Below the pieces are notes generated by a model. It searched no databases. It saw only the letters and a list, made by a program, of their open reading frames with translations, and was not told the DNA's origin. Shown in pieces: positions 1-10,208 of a stretch of DNA of 64,000 nt (position 1 is its first letter; the number at the start of each line of letters is the position of its first letter). This DNA is from DATAGF01 sp963813355 (GTDB taxonomy: Bacteria; Actinomycetota; Thermoleophilia; Miltoncostaeales; Miltoncostaeaceae), in the NCBI GenBank assembly GCA_963813355.1, contig CAWEYS010000022.1:186001-250000 (forward strand), given 5' to 3'. The position numbers and the translations under genes are program-made.

Positions 1-271
1 CGAGCCGCATGAGGGAGTCGACCGTGCGCGGCGTCGGCGAGTAGATGTCGATGAGCCGCTTGTGGGTGCGGATCTCGAAGTGCTCGCGCGAGTCCTTGTC
101 CTTGAAGGGCCCGCGGATGACGCAGTAGACGTTCCGCTCCGTGGGCAGGGGCACGGGGCCGGAGATGGTCGCGCCGCTGCGCTGGGCCGTCTCCACGATC
201 GAGGCCGCGCTCTTGTCGATCAGCTCGTGGTCGTAGGCCTTGAGCCGGATCCTGATCTTGTTCTGCTGCAC
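1..271 (-). CDS. rpsJ: 30S ribosomal protein S10 (partial, runs off window)
   Basis: S10 of the small ribosomal subunit, also NusE in transcription antitermination. The reading starts at a GTG (271-269) as VQQNKIRIRLKAYDHE and contains the conserved SGPVPLPT and RTHKRLIDIYSPT segments. About 90 of the usual 102 residues are present; the C-terminus lies beyond base 1. A GAAAGG stretch 12 nt upstream may serve as ribosome binding site. It is the first gene of the S10 operon and lies 77 bp after tuf, with an intrinsic terminator between them, so it probably depends on its own promoter or on read-through. Confidence 0.93.
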   Translation of the reverse strand, partial: MQQNKIRIRLKAYDHELIDKSAASIVETAQRSGATISGPVPLPTERNVYCVIRGPFKDKDSREHFEIRTHKRLIDIYSPTPRTVDSLMRL

Positions 272-291
272 TCTGCCTGGGCGCCTTTCGG

Positions 292-332
292 GAGAAAGAA
301 AACCCCGCCGCCTCCTCGCGGAGGCGACGGGG
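292..332 (-). terminator. Intrinsic terminator after tuf
   Basis: On the minus strand an 11-12 bp GC stem (arms 303-314 and 321-332, one mismatch, 6-nt loop) is followed directly by TTTT and then a T/C-rich run. It begins 17 nt after the tuf stop codon, as expected for a Rho-independent terminator separating tuf from rpsJ. Confidence 0.8.
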
Positions 333-348
333 TCTCGGGAGCTCCTGA

Positions 349-1542
<1,194 letters not shown>

Positions 1543-1619
1543 CTGCGAACTCCTCTGGGCACTCTGCGTTACGGCACCACCGGCCGGGGCGCTCCCGGCG
1601 GGCATCCCCCTCCCGGCGC

Positions 1620-1644
1620 AAAAAGCGCGGCCCGTGGGCCGCGC
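1620..1644 (-). terminator. Terminator hairpin upstream of tuf (possible attenuator)
   Basis: Minus strand: perfect inverted repeat GCGCGGCCC/GGGCCGCGC followed by five T residues. It lies 78-102 nt before the tuf start codon. If tuf is transcribed from the promoter at 1677-1704, the hairpin lies inside the leader and could attenuate. If tuf starts from a closer promoter, the hairpin instead stops antisense transcription from the right. Confidence 0.6.
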
Positions 1645-1676
1645 ACGTCGAACCGGGCGCTCCGTGGAGCCGAAGT

Positions 1677-1704
1677 AGGTTAGCAGAGGCAAGGCCATCG
1701 GCAA
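1677..1704 (-). promoter_or_regulatory. Putative tuf promoter
   Basis: Minus strand TTGCCG (1704-1699), 16-nt spacer, TAACCT (1682-1677). This fits the actinobacterial TTGNNN/TANNNT pattern and would give a tuf leader of about 125 nt. Assigned from sequence only. Confidence 0.45.
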
Positions 1705-1754
1705 GGCGGTTCGAGAGCGGGATTCCGGGCTCTCGGGCCCCCGCCGCGACGCCG

Positions 1755-1760
1755 TACGAT
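1755..1760 (+). promoter_or_regulatory. -10 box of a leaderless promoter
   Basis: TACGAT lies 6 nt before the GTG at 1767, and no Shine-Dalgarno sequence is present. The spacing is that of a transcript beginning at the start codon. No convincing -35 is visible. Confidence 0.5.
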
Positions 1761-1766
1761 CCCCCC

Positions 1767-4454
1767 GTGGAGGCCGCGCGGACAATCGCCCGACTGCGCC
1801 GCGAGGCGGCCGGCGAGGTGCGCGACGACGACGCCTCGCGCGAGCTCTACGCGGCCGACGCGAGCATCTACCGGCGCCTGCCCGTCGCGACCCTGCGGGC
1901 CGCCGGCCCCGACGACCTCGACGCCGCCGTCGCCGCCTGCCGCGAGGGTGGCGTCCCCCTCACGATGCGCGGCGCCGGCACGAGCCTCGCGGGCCAGGCC
2001 GTCGGCGCCGGCCTCGTCGTGGACTGCTCGGCGCTCGCGTCGGTGGAGATCGACCCCGAGGGGCGGGTCGCCCGGGTCGGCCCGGGGGTGGTGCTCGACG
2101 ACCTCAACGCCGCGGCGGCCGCCCACGGGCTCGCCTTCGGCCCCGACGTCGCCTCCGGCAACCGGGCCACGCTCGGCGGGATGATCGCCAACAACTCCGC
2201 CGGCGCCCGGTCGATCGCCTACGGCCTGACCGCCGGCCACGTCCGCGCCCTGGAGGTGACGCTGGCCGACGGGACGCGCGCGACGCTCCGGAGCGGGACC
2301 CCGGCGCCGGCGGCGCTGGAGTCGGCCCGGGAGCTGGCCGCGGCCGCGCGGCCGCCGGGCCTGCTGCGGCGCGTCTCGGGCTACGACCTGGGCGCCCTCG
2401 CCGGCGACCAGCCGGACTGGCCCCGCCTGCTGTGCGGCTCGGAGGGGACGCTGGCCGTCATCCGCGAGGCCGAGGTCGCGCTCGTGGAGCGCCCGACGGC
2501 GCGCGGCCTGGCGCTGCTCGCGTTCCCCTCGGTCGACGCCGCCCTCGAGGCGGCCGTCGCGGCCCTCGAGGGCGGGCCGTCGGCGGTCGAGCTGATGGCG
2601 CGATCGGCCATCGACCTCGACGCCCCGGCGCAGCTGCTGATCGAGCAGAGCGGCGAGCCCGGCGAGGTGGCCGACCGCCTGCGCGCGGTCCCGGGCGCGC
2701 GGGTGGTGCTCGACCCGGTCGAGCAGGAGGCGGTCTGGGCGGTGCGGCGGGCCGGGATCGGCAGCGCCCTGCGCGACGCCCCGCCCGGCCCCGGCGACCC
2801 GCGCCCGCTGGCGTTCATCGAGGACCCGGCCGTCCCGCCCGAGCGGTGCCCCGAGCTGGCGCGGGGCGTGCGCCGGATCCTCGACCGCGAGGGGCTGCAG
2901 GCGGTCTGGTACGGCCACGCCAGCGTGGGCTGCCTCCACATCCGGCCGCGGATGGACCTGCGCGTGCCCGGCGCGATCGCCGCCCTGCGGCGGATCGCCG
3001 AGGAGACCGCCGACCTGGTCTGCTCGCTCGGCGGGTCGCTGTCGGGCGAGCACGGCGACGGCCGCGCCCGCAGCGAGCTGCTCCCGCGGATGTACCCGCC
3101 CGAGACGATCGCCGCCTTCGGCGCGCTCAAGCGCCTCCTCGACCCCGAGGGACTGCTCAACCCGGGCGTCATCACCGACCCCGAGCCGCTCGACGAGGGC
3201 CTGCGCCTGGCCGGCTCGCCTCCGCGCCGGGCGCGGCGCACCGCGCTGAGCTTCGCGGCCCAGGGCGGGCTGGCCCGCGCCGGCGAGGCCTGCAACGGCA
3301 ACGGCGCCTGCCGCTCCCGAGCGGCCACGATGTGCCCGAGCTACCAGGCGCTGCGCGACGAGCGCCACTCGACCCGCGGCCGCGCCGTCATCCTCCGCGC
3401 CGCCCTGGAGGGTCGACTCCCGGCCGGACTTGCCGATGACGGTCTGCATGAGGCCCTCGAGCTCTGCCTGGGATGCAAGGCCTGCGCCACGGAGTGCCCC
3501 GTCGGAGTCGACATGGCGGCGCTGAAGGTCGAGGCCCTCGCCCACCGCCACCGGGCCCACGGCGTGCCCCCCGCCGCCCGCCTCGCCGGCCACGCCCACG
3601 AGCTGCTCGCGCTGGGCTCCCGGTTCCCCGCCCTCGCCCGTCTCGGCGCCCGGGTCGCCGGCCGCGTCCTCGGCTCCCCGCCGCCCGCCCCGGTGCGGCC
3701 GTGGCGGCGCCCCTCGGCCAATTGGCACACGGTGGGCGTGCCAAATGGCACACCGCCCACCGGCCCCCCGGTCGCCCTCATGGCGGACACGTTCACCCGC
3801 TACCTCGAGCCCGGGGTCGGGGAGGCGGCGCTCCGCGTGCTCGCCGCCTGCGGGGCGTCGGTCGAGGTGGTGGATCCGGGGTGCTGCGGGCGGCCGCTGC
3901 TGTCGCAGGGGCTGGTGGCGCCCGCGCGGCGGCGGGCCCGGCGGGCGGTCGCGCGGCTGGCGCCCCACGCGGTGGCGGGGCGGCCGATCGTGGTGCTGGA
4001 GCCCTCGTGCTGGTCGATGCTGGTCGACGACCTGCCGCGGCTGCTGCCCGGCGACCCGCGGGCGCGCTGGGTGGCCGACGCGGCGGTCACGTTCGAGCGG
4101 GCGGTCATCGACCTCGGGCCCCCGGCGCTGGCGGCCGGGCCGGAGGTGCTGCTGCACGAGCACTGCCACGCGAAGGCGCTCGGGGGCGGCGCCGAGGGCG
4201 CGGCGGCGCTGGCGGCCATCCCCGGCCTGGCGAGCCGCGCCTCGGGGGCCGGCTGCTGCGGGATGGCCGGGGCGTTCGGCCACCGCCATCGCGAGCTGTC
4301 GCTGCGGATCGCCGAGGACCGCCTGGTCCCGGCCGTGCGCGGCGCCGCCGGCGTCGCCGTCGCGGCGGGCACGTCCTGCCGGGAGCAGATCCGCCGCGCG
4401 GCGGGTCGGCCGGCGCTGCACCCCGCCGAGCTCCTCGCGGAGAGGCTGGCGTGA
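1767..4454 (+). CDS. FAD-linked dehydrogenase with fused Fe-S/CCG domain (D-lactate/D-2-hydroxyglutarate type)
   Basis: Membrane-associated oxidation of a D-2-hydroxyacid is the likely role; the exact substrate is not determinable. The 895 residues combine a VAO-type FAD domain (about 35-240, with RGAGTSLAGQ near 68-77 and GNRATLGGMIANN), a GlcD-like C-terminal FAD-oxidase domain to about 470, a ferredoxin-like region with two Cys clusters (near 507 and CLGCKACATECP near 566), and a GlcF-type CCG domain (DPGCCGRP near 703, GAGCCGMAG near 828). This is the YdiJ-like GlcD-GlcF fusion layout. The linker at about 650-662 encodes a copy of a dispersed palindromic repeat (3716-3753). The GTG start follows a leaderless -10 box. 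Its stop overlaps the next start (GTGA). It is encoded opposite to the flanking tuf and fusA. Confidence 0.85.
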   Translation: MEAARTIARLRREAAGEVRDDDASRELYAADASIYRRLPVATLRAAGPDDLDAAVAACREGGVPLTMRGAGTSLAGQAVGAGLVVDCSALASVEIDPEGRVARVGPGVVLDDLNAAAAAHGLAFGPDVASGNRATLGGMIANNSAGARSIAYGLTAGHVRALEVTLADGTRATLRSGTPAPAALESARELAAAARPPGLLRRVSGYDLGALAGDQPDWPRLLCGSEGTLAVIREAEVALVERPTARGLALLAFPSVDAALEAAVAALEGGPSAVELMARSAIDLDAPAQLLIEQSGEPGEVADRLRAVPGARVVLDPVEQEAVWAVRRAGIGSALRDAPPGPGDPRPLAFIEDPAVPPERCPELARGVRRILDREGLQAVWYGHASVGCLHIRPRMDLRVPGAIAALRRIAEETADLVCSLGGSLSGEHGDGRARSELLPRMYPPETIAAFGALKRLLDPEGLLNPGVITDPEPLDEGLRLAGSPPRRARRTALSFAAQGGLARAGEACNGNGACRSRAATMCPSYQALRDERHSTRGRAVILRAALEGRLPAGLADDGLHEALELCLGCKACATECPVGVDMAALKVEALAHRHRAHGVPPAARLAGHAHELLALGSRFPALARLGARVAGRVLGSPPPAPVRPWRRPSANWHTVGVPNGTPPTGPPVALMADTFTRYLEPGVGEAALRVLAACGASVEVVDPGCCGRPLLSQGLVAPARRRARRAVARLAPHAVAGRPIVVLEPSCWSMLVDDLPRLLPGDPRARWVADAAVTFERAVIDLGPPALAAGPEVLLHEHCHAKALGGGAEGAAALAAIPGLASRASGAGCCGMAGAFGHRHRELSLRIAEDRLVPAVRGAAGVAVAAGTSCREQIRRAAGRPALHPAELLAERLA
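3716..3753. repeat. Dispersed twin palindrome, copy A (inside a gene)
   Basis: Two near-palindromes, GGCCAATTGGCACAC and GTGCCAAATGGCACAC, with centres 23 bp apart. Related pairs lie at 14435-14472 and 33776-33813. This copy is translated in frame as an Ala-Asn-Trp-His-Thr-containing linker. Confidence 0.6.
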
Positions 4455-4955
4455 TCGCGCCGCGGCGCCGCGGGCCCGGCGTTCCGGCGCGGGCACTCAA
4501 CCGCGCGATGTCGCTCTGGGTCGGCCGCCTGGGCCTGCCGGCTCCGGCGGTACGCATGTTGCGGGTGCACGGACGCCGAACCGGGCAATTGCGGACGACA
4601 CCCCTGCTGGTCCTGCATCTCGGCGGTTTTCGCTACCTTGTCGCTCCCCGGGGCGAGACGGACTGGGCCCGCAACCTGCGCTCCGCCGGTTGGGGTGAGC
4701 TGATGAAGGGGCGGCGGGTGGAGCGCGTGAGGGCGACCGAGGTCGACGGCGAGGAGCGCGACGCGGCGGTGGCCGCGTACGTCCGGCGCTTCGGCTGGCT
4801 CACGGGGCGGTTCTTCGACGCGCGCCGGTCCGAGGGCCGGGAGGGGATCCGCCGCATCGCCGGGCGCCACCCGACGTTCCGCATCGGCGCGCTCGTGCTC
4901 GTGGCCGCGCTGGCGCTCGACGGCGCCCGCGCTGGGGGCCCGCGCCGGCTACCGC
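4451..4955 (+). CDS. Deazaflavin (F420)-dependent nitroreductase-family protein, 3' end unresolved
   Basis: The GTG at 4451 overlaps the preceding stop (GTGA), suggesting translational coupling. The product starts VIAPRRRGPGVPARALNRAM and carries the Ddn-like core RVHGRRTGQLRTTPLL, FRYLVAPRGETDWARNLRSAG and GRRVERVRATEV, ending with the typical GRHPTFRI at about 4886. Members use F420 or bind deazaflavin-like cofactors; the substrate is unknown. No stop codon follows the expected C-terminus. The frame enters a hydrophobic stretch that looks like the signal peptide of the next gene, so a lost stop, a fusion or a sequence error is present. The end coordinate given is nominal. Confidence 0.7.
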
Positions 4956-6185
4956 GTGTCCGAGGGGGCCCTGCCGGCCGACGCCAACCAGGCCCGCGCC
5001 ATGCTCAAGCGCGCCCTCGCGCGCGCCCCGGCCGGGTCGCAGGCCAAGGCCGACATCAGCTGGGTGCTCAAGCTCGACCACCGGCACCTGCTGCGCCGGG
5101 GCCAGCCGCTCGGGCGCCGCTCCACCGTCGCGCGGACCCTGCGGCTGAACGCGTGGTGGTACTCGCGCAACACGGCCCCCAACAGCCGCATCATCGTGCG
5201 CGACTACACCGGGGTCCTGTCGACCTACTGGGAGGGACGCGGGCTCGCCGTCAACCCGGTCGCGACCACCGGGCGCTGGCAGGACCTCAACGCCGGCCTC
5301 ACGCCCGAGCAGCTCGCCGACGCCCTCCTGCCGTTCGCCGTCACGCGCCGCGCCGGCGGGCGCAGCTTCCTGCTGTGGGAGTACTACGACGTGCCCGACC
5401 GGCCGAGGCTGGTCCGCCCCGGGGCGTCCGGCATGGCCCAGGGGCGCATCGCCCAGCTCATGGCGCGCGCCTACCACCGCACCGGGCAGCCGCGCTTCGC
5501 CCACGCGGCCTCCGGGGCGCTGGCCTCGTTCACCGTGCCCGTGTCGCGCGGGGGCGTGGTCAGCGAGGTCGGGCCGTCCTCGCCGTGGTACGTCGAGCGG
5601 GCCTACCCGGGCGCCGGGCCGTGGAAGGGCGCCGCCCTCAACGGGTTCATGGTCACCCTGCTCAACCTCGAGGCCGCCGCGCCGTACCTCACCTCCCGCC
5701 CCGAGCCGCTGCGCCGCGGCCCCGCGGAGCAGAGGATCCGGCCGCGGGCGCCGGGCGCCGAGAGGGCCGGCGAGGCGGCCAAGGACATCGTCGCGAGCGG
5801 TGAGCGGACCCTCGCGCGCTACCTGCCCCTGCACGACACCGGGTCGTGGAGCCTCTACGGCCTCTCCACCCCGGGATGGGCGTGGCGCACGCACGTCGCC
5901 GACCCCGGGTACCACTGCTACCACGTCACCCTGCTCGAGCAGCTCGACCGCCAGGCGCCGGGCTACGGCTTCGGGAGCTGGGCGGAGCGCTGGGACGGAT
6001 ACGCCCGCCGCCAGGGGCTCAACTGCAAGCTCAAGGCCCCGCGCTGGCTCGAGCCGCGCCCCGACCGCCCGCCCGAGGCGATCCTCAACCCGCCGAAGCC
6101 GGAGCCGGAGCCGGGGGCCGAGGCGCCGGGCACCACCACGACGCCCGGGACCACGACCGCGCCCACGACGTCGGGCTCACGCTGA
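4956..6185 (+). CDS. D-glucuronyl C5-epimerase C-terminal-like secreted protein
   Basis: 409 residues from the GTG at 4956. The region about 60-330 resembles the alpha/alpha-barrel C-terminal domain of D-glucuronyl C5-epimerases (FLLWEYYDVP, ERAYPGAGPWKGAALNGFM, DTGSWSLYGLSTPG, YHCYHVTLLEQL). A Pro/Glu/Thr-rich tail follows. The true N-terminus is probably upstream: removing one base near 4917 joins this frame to LVLVAALAPTAPALGARAGY, a good signal peptide. The intact protein is thus probably exported. The substrate is unknown; some members act on uronic-acid polymers. The gene runs convergently into fusA, 69 bp away. Confidence 0.65.
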   Translation: MSEGALPADANQARAMLKRALARAPAGSQAKADISWVLKLDHRHLLRRGQPLGRRSTVARTLRLNAWWYSRNTAPNSRIIVRDYTGVLSTYWEGRGLAVNPVATTGRWQDLNAGLTPEQLADALLPFAVTRRAGGRSFLLWEYYDVPDRPRLVRPGASGMAQGRIAQLMARAYHRTGQPRFAHAASGALASFTVPVSRGGVVSEVGPSSPWYVERAYPGAGPWKGAALNGFMVTLLNLEAAAPYLTSRPEPLRRGPAEQRIRPRAPGAERAGEAAKDIVASGERTLARYLPLHDTGSWSLYGLSTPGWAWRTHVADPGYHCYHVTLLEQLDRQAPGYGFGSWAERWDGYARRQGLNCKLKAPRWLEPRPDRPPEAILNPPKPEPEPGAEAPGTTTTPGTTTAPTTSGSR

Positions 6186-6254
6186 CGCGGCGCTGACGAT
6201 CTCGGCCGCGTCCTGGCCGCGGCCCGGGATCATGGGTGAGGATCGACCCGTCAG

Positions 6255-8352
6255 CTAGGCGGCCGCGCCCACCTTCTGCCGGATGTCCTCCGCGATCGAG
6301 CTCGGGACCTCCTGGTACGAGTGGAACTGCATCGTGAAGGTGGCCCGCCCCTGGGTGGCCGAGCGCACCGAGGTCGCGTAGCCGAACATCTCCGACAGCG
6401 GCACCTGGGCGGTGACGACCTCCGTGGTCGCGCCGCGGGCCTCCATGCCGCCGATGCGGCCGCGCCGCGAGGTGAGGTCGCCCACGACCGTGCCCACGAA
6501 GTCCTTCGGCACGACGACCTCGACGGCCATCACGGGCTCGAGCAGGGCGGGCGACGCGCGCTTGGCGGCCTCCTTCACGGCGATCGACCCCGCGATCTTG
6601 AAGGCGACCTCCGAGGAGTCGACCTCGTGGTAGGAGCCGTCGATCAGCTCGACGTGGACGTCCACCATCGGATAGCCGGCGAGCACGCCGCCCTCCAGCG
6701 CCTCCTGGATGCCCTGGTTGACCGCCGGGATGTACTCGCGCGGGATCGCGCCGCCGACGATCTTGCTGTCGAAGACGTAGCCCGAGCCCTGGGCGCCGGG
6801 CTCGAGGTTCAGGTAGACGTGGCCGAACTGGCCCCGGCCGCCGGTCTGGCGGACGAAGCGGCCCTCGACCTTCTCGACCCGCTTGCGCACGGTCTCGCGG
6901 TAGGCGACCTGGGGCGCGCCGACGTTGGCGTCGACGCCGAACTCGCGCATCAGGCGGTCCACGATGATCTCGAGGTGGAGCTCGCCCATGCCGGAGATGA
7001 CCGTCTGGGCGGTCTCCTCGTCGGTGCGGACGCGGAAGGTCGGGTCCTCGTCCGACAGGCGGCCGAGGGCCTGGGCCAGCTTCTCCTGGTCCTGCTTGGT
7101 CTTGGGCTCGATCGCCAGGCCGATGACCGGCTCGGGGAACGTCATGCGCTCGAGGATCACCGGGTCGGCCGCGTCGGTGAGCGTGTCGCCCGTGGTCGTC
7201 GAACTTCAGGCCCACGGCGGCGACGATGTCGCCGGCCGAGACCGAGTCGACGTCCTCGCGGTGGTTGGCGTGCATCATCAGCAGCCGCCCGACGCGCTCC
7301 TTGCGGTCCTTGGTGGCGTTGACGATGCTCGAGCCGCTGCCGACGGTGCCGGAGTAGACGCGCATGTAGGTGAGGCGGCCCACGTAGGGGTCGCTCATGA
7401 CCTTGAAGGCCAGCGCCGAGAACGGGGCGCTCGGGTCGGGCTCGCGCACGACCTCCTCGTCCGTCCCGGGGATGGTGCCGGCCGCCGGCTGGACGTCGAG
7501 GGGCGACGGCAGCAGGTCGATGATGGCGTCGAGCAGCGGCTGGACGCCCTTGTTCTTGAACGACGAGCCGCACAGGACCGGGGTGATCGCGATGGCCAGC
7601 ACGGCGGTGCGGATCGCGGCGACCAGGCGGTCCTTCGAGATCTCCTCGCCCTCGAGGTAGGCCTCGGCGAGCTCGTCGTCGTAGTCGGCGAGCGCCTCGA
7701 TGAGGGTCTCCCGGGCGGCCTCCGCCTCCGCGGCCAGCGCCTCGGGGATCTCGGTGATCTCGAACTCGGTGCCGAGGTCGTCGAGGTAGTTGATCGCCTT
7801 CATCCCGATCAGGTCCACGATGCCGGTGAACTCGGCCTCCTGGCCGATCGGCAGCTGGATCGGGACGGCGTTGGCCCCGAGGCGGTCGACCATGGTCTGC
7901 ACGGCCGCGCGGAAGTCGGCGCCCACGCGGTCCATCTTGTTGACGTAGGCGATGCGCGGCACGCCGTAGCGGTCGGCCTGGCGCCAGACGGTCTCGCTCT
8001 GGGGCTCGACGCCCGCGACCGAGTCGAAGACGGCCACGGCGCCGTCGAGCACGCGCAGGCTGCGCTCCACCTCGATGGTGAAGTCAACGTGACCCGGCGT
8101 GTCGAGGATGTTGATGCGGTGGTCGCGCCAGAAGCACGTCGTCGCGGCGCTCGTGATCGTGATGCCGCGCTCCTGCTCCTGCGCCATCCAGTCCATGACC
8201 GCAGCGCCCTCGTGCACCTCGCCCATCCGGTGGGTGCGGCCGGTGTAGTAGAGGATGCGCTCGGTGGTCGTGGTCTTGCCCGCGTCGATGTGGGCCATGA
8301 TCCCGATGTTCCGGGTCTTCTCGAGCGTTGTCTTCTTCGCCGTCGTCGTCAC
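6255..8352 (-). CDS. fusA: Elongation factor G (frameshifted near 7200)
   Basis: Translocase GTPase. GTG start at 8352 with GAGAAGG 10 nt upstream. The first part has AHIDAGKTTTTE, DTPGHVDF and NKMDR; the second part (from about 7195 down) has domains III-V, including GMGELHLEI and the end IRQKVGAAA. The two parts lie in different frames. One extra base in the run encoding GLK-TTTGDTLTD near 7199-7201 restores a normal EF-G of 698 residues. An essential single-copy gene is unlikely to be truly broken, so this is most likely a sequence error. It follows rpsG by 109 bp in the str operon. Confidence 0.93.
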
Positions 8353-8461
8353 TGCGCGTCACCTTCTCCGTCTCGCCGCGCGCCCGCAAGCGCGCGCGCC
8401 TGAACCGACCGTCCCACGTCCCACCACCCTCGTCCCCGTCCGCCGAGCGCGGACGGGCGCG

Positions 8462-8932
8462 CTACCAGCGGTAGTGCGCGAACGCCTTGTTCGCCTGAGC
8501 CATCCGGTAGAGGTCGTCCTTCCGCTTGAAGGCGCCCCCCTGCGAGCCCAGCGCGTCGAGCAGCTCGTTCGCCAGCCGCTCGCTCATCTGCTTCTCCCGC
8601 CGCTCGCGCGCGAACCGCACGATCCACCGGATCGCGAGGGTGCGGCCGCGCCTGGGCGGCACCTCGATCGGCACCTGGTAGGTGGCCCCGCCGACGCGCC
8701 GCGACTTCACCTCCAGCGCGGGCGTGACGTTGCGCACGGCCTCCTCCATCACCGCGACCGGGTCGCGGCCGGTGCGGTCGCGGATGCGCTCGAGCGCCCC
8801 GTAGACCACGCCCTCGGAGGTCGACTTCTTCCCGTCCTTGAGCACCTTGTTCACCATCTGCGTGACCAGGGCGCTGCTGTAGACCGGGTCCGGGTCGAGC
8901 GGGCGGCGCGTGATGACGGCTCGGCGCGGCAC
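8462..8932 (-). CDS. rpsG: 30S ribosomal protein S7
   Basis: 156 residues, the normal length. Starts at a GTG whose first base is the last base of the rpsL stop (TAGTG), so the two genes are translationally coupled. It contains the S7 signature near the N-terminus (DPVYSSALVTQMVNKVLKDG) and ends AHYRW. It binds 16S rRNA and is the usual autoregulator of the str operon. Confidence 0.97.
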   Translation of the reverse strand: MPRRAVITRRPLDPDPVYSSALVTQMVNKVLKDGKKSTSEGVVYGALERIRDRTGRDPVAVMEEAVRNVTPALEVKSRRVGGATYQVPIEVPPRRGRTLAIRWIVRFARERREKQMSERLANELLDALGSQGGAFKRKDDLYRMAQANKAFAHYRW

Positions 8933-9303
8933 TACTTCGGCGCCTTCGCGCCGTACTTGGAGCGCGCCTTGCGCCGGTCGGTCACGCCGGCGGCGTCCAG
9001 GGCCGCCCGGATGACCTTGTACCGCACGCCCGGCAGGTCGCGGACGCGGCCCCCGCGCACCAGCACCACGGAGTGCTCCTGCAGGTTGTGGCCCTCGCCC
9101 GGGATGTAGGAGGTGATCTCCGCTCCGTTGGTCAGCCGCACGCGCGCCACCTTGCGAAGGGCCGAGTTCGGCTTCTTGGGCGTCGTCGTATAGACCCGCG
9201 TGCAGACGCCGCGCTTCTGCGGCGCGCCGCGCAGCGCGGGGGTCGAGACCTTGGAGAACTTGGGCTTGCGGCCCTTGCGGACCAGCTGGTTGATCGTGGG
9301 CAC
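8932..9303 (-). CDS. rpsL: 30S ribosomal protein S12
   Basis: 123 residues from GTG (9303), reading VPTINQLVRKGRK. An AAAGG lies 5 nt upstream. Conserved TTPKKPNSALRK and GEGHNLQEHSVVLVRGGRVRDLPGVRY are present. The classical streptomycin positions corresponding to K43 and K88 are lysine in context, i.e. the sensitive type. The leader 9304-9419 contains a short CCGCCC/GGGCGG stem but no clear promoter. Confidence 0.97.
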   Translation of the reverse strand: MPTINQLVRKGRKPKFSKVSTPALRGAPQKRGVCTRVYTTTPKKPNSALRKVARVRLTNGAEITSYIPGEGHNLQEHSVVLVRGGRVRDLPGVRYKVIRAALDAAGVTDRRKARSKYGAKAPK

Positions 9304-9419
9304 GGAGACCTTTGTCAGAGCAGACAGGAACCGCCCGGGAGGGCGGCCCGGGAACGGTAGCACGGGTGCGGGGGGCCCTCTAGGGTCGCGCGATCGGGGA
9401 CTGGTGGCGCGGGACTCGG

Positions 9420-10187
9420 TCAGGTGACGGGCGTGACGCTCTCCAGCTGGAGCTCGGAGATCGTGTCGAGGCTCACCGCCCCGCGGATGTCCATGTCGAT
9501 GCTCCAGCGCAGGGGCAGGGCGAAGCGCGGCGACCACCAGAACGTGTCGGTCCGCGTGCCGGGGTGGGCGCCGCCGGTGTCGCCGGTGGTGCGGACGACG
9601 AAGCTCGCCAGGCGGTCGCCCCCGACCTCCACCGGCTCGCGGCGCAGCACCTCGCTGCGATAGGAGACCGGCAGCTCCCCGGCCGTGTAGCGCCCCGACC
9701 ACCTGAGCCCGACGGAGAGCTTGCGGGGCAGGTGCAGGGGCGGCGGGCGCAGATCCCGCCGGTCGTCGCGGCCGACGCCCACGAAGGTGACGTCGGTGCG
9801 GCGCCAGGTCGCCCGCGACCCCTGGCGGGTGACCCGGAAGCGGACGCCTTCGACGTGCTGCTCGCTGAGCGAGAGCTGCTCCTGGAACCCTCCCGCGATG
9901 GGCGTGACCACGTAGCGGGCCTCGCCGGGCAGGCCGCGGCGGACGCTGATCGGGCCGGCGCCGCCTCGCTCGCTGCCGCTCTGCCGGTAGGTGTAGACGC
10001 CCTGGCGCGGCACGCCCGGGCGGGCGGCCCTCGGGCCGCCCGCGCCCTCCCGGAACGTCGAGAGCGCGTCCTCCTCGCTCACCGGGTCGCTGGACCGCGC
10101 CGACTGCCAGGCCCACAGCACGGCCCCCGCGACCACCAGCACGACGATCAGCGCGATGAACCGCCCGACGCTCAGGCTGAGGAACAT
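9420..10187 (-). CDS. Membrane-anchored protein of unknown function
   Basis: 255 residues. A hydrophobic segment at about 8-28 (FIALIVVLVVAGAVLWAW) follows a short N-terminus, so it is probably a signal anchor with an extracytoplasmic beta-rich domain (GVYTYRQSGSE, VTRQGSRATWRRTDVTF, WWSPRFALPLRWSIDMDI). I do not recognise a named family. It lies just upstream of rpsL on the same strand, 116 bp away, with its own leaderless-type promoter. Confidence 0.7.
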   Translation of the reverse strand: MFLSLSVGRFIALIVVLVVAGAVLWAWQSARSSDPVSEEDALSTFREGAGGPRAARPGVPRQGVYTYRQSGSERGGAGPISVRRGLPGEARYVVTPIAGGFQEQLSLSEQHVEGVRFRVTRQGSRATWRRTDVTFVGVGRDDRRDLRPPPLHLPRKLSVGLRWSGRYTAGELPVSYRSEVLRREPVEVGGDRLASFVVRTTGDTGGAHPGTRTDTFWWSPRFALPLRWSIDMDIRGAVSLDTISELQLESVTPVT

Positions 10188-10194
10188 GCCGGCA

Positions 10195-10200
10195 AGGGTA
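10195..10200 (-). promoter_or_regulatory. -10 box of a leaderless promoter
   Basis: Minus strand TACCCT, 7 nt before the ATG at 10187. No Shine-Dalgarno sequence lies between. Confidence 0.4.
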
Positions 10201-10208
10201 GGGGTCGC

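Noticed and set aside
1543..1785. N-terminal extension of EF-Tu to 478 residues
   Set aside because: Extension is non-conserved; a strong Shine-Dalgarno sequence and the canonical MAKEKF start lie at 1542.
1767..4496. Long minus-strand frame opposite the FAD dehydrogenase, in line with tuf and fusA
   Set aside because: Arg/Ala/Gly-rich shadow; the plus strand carries complete FAD and Fe-S motifs.
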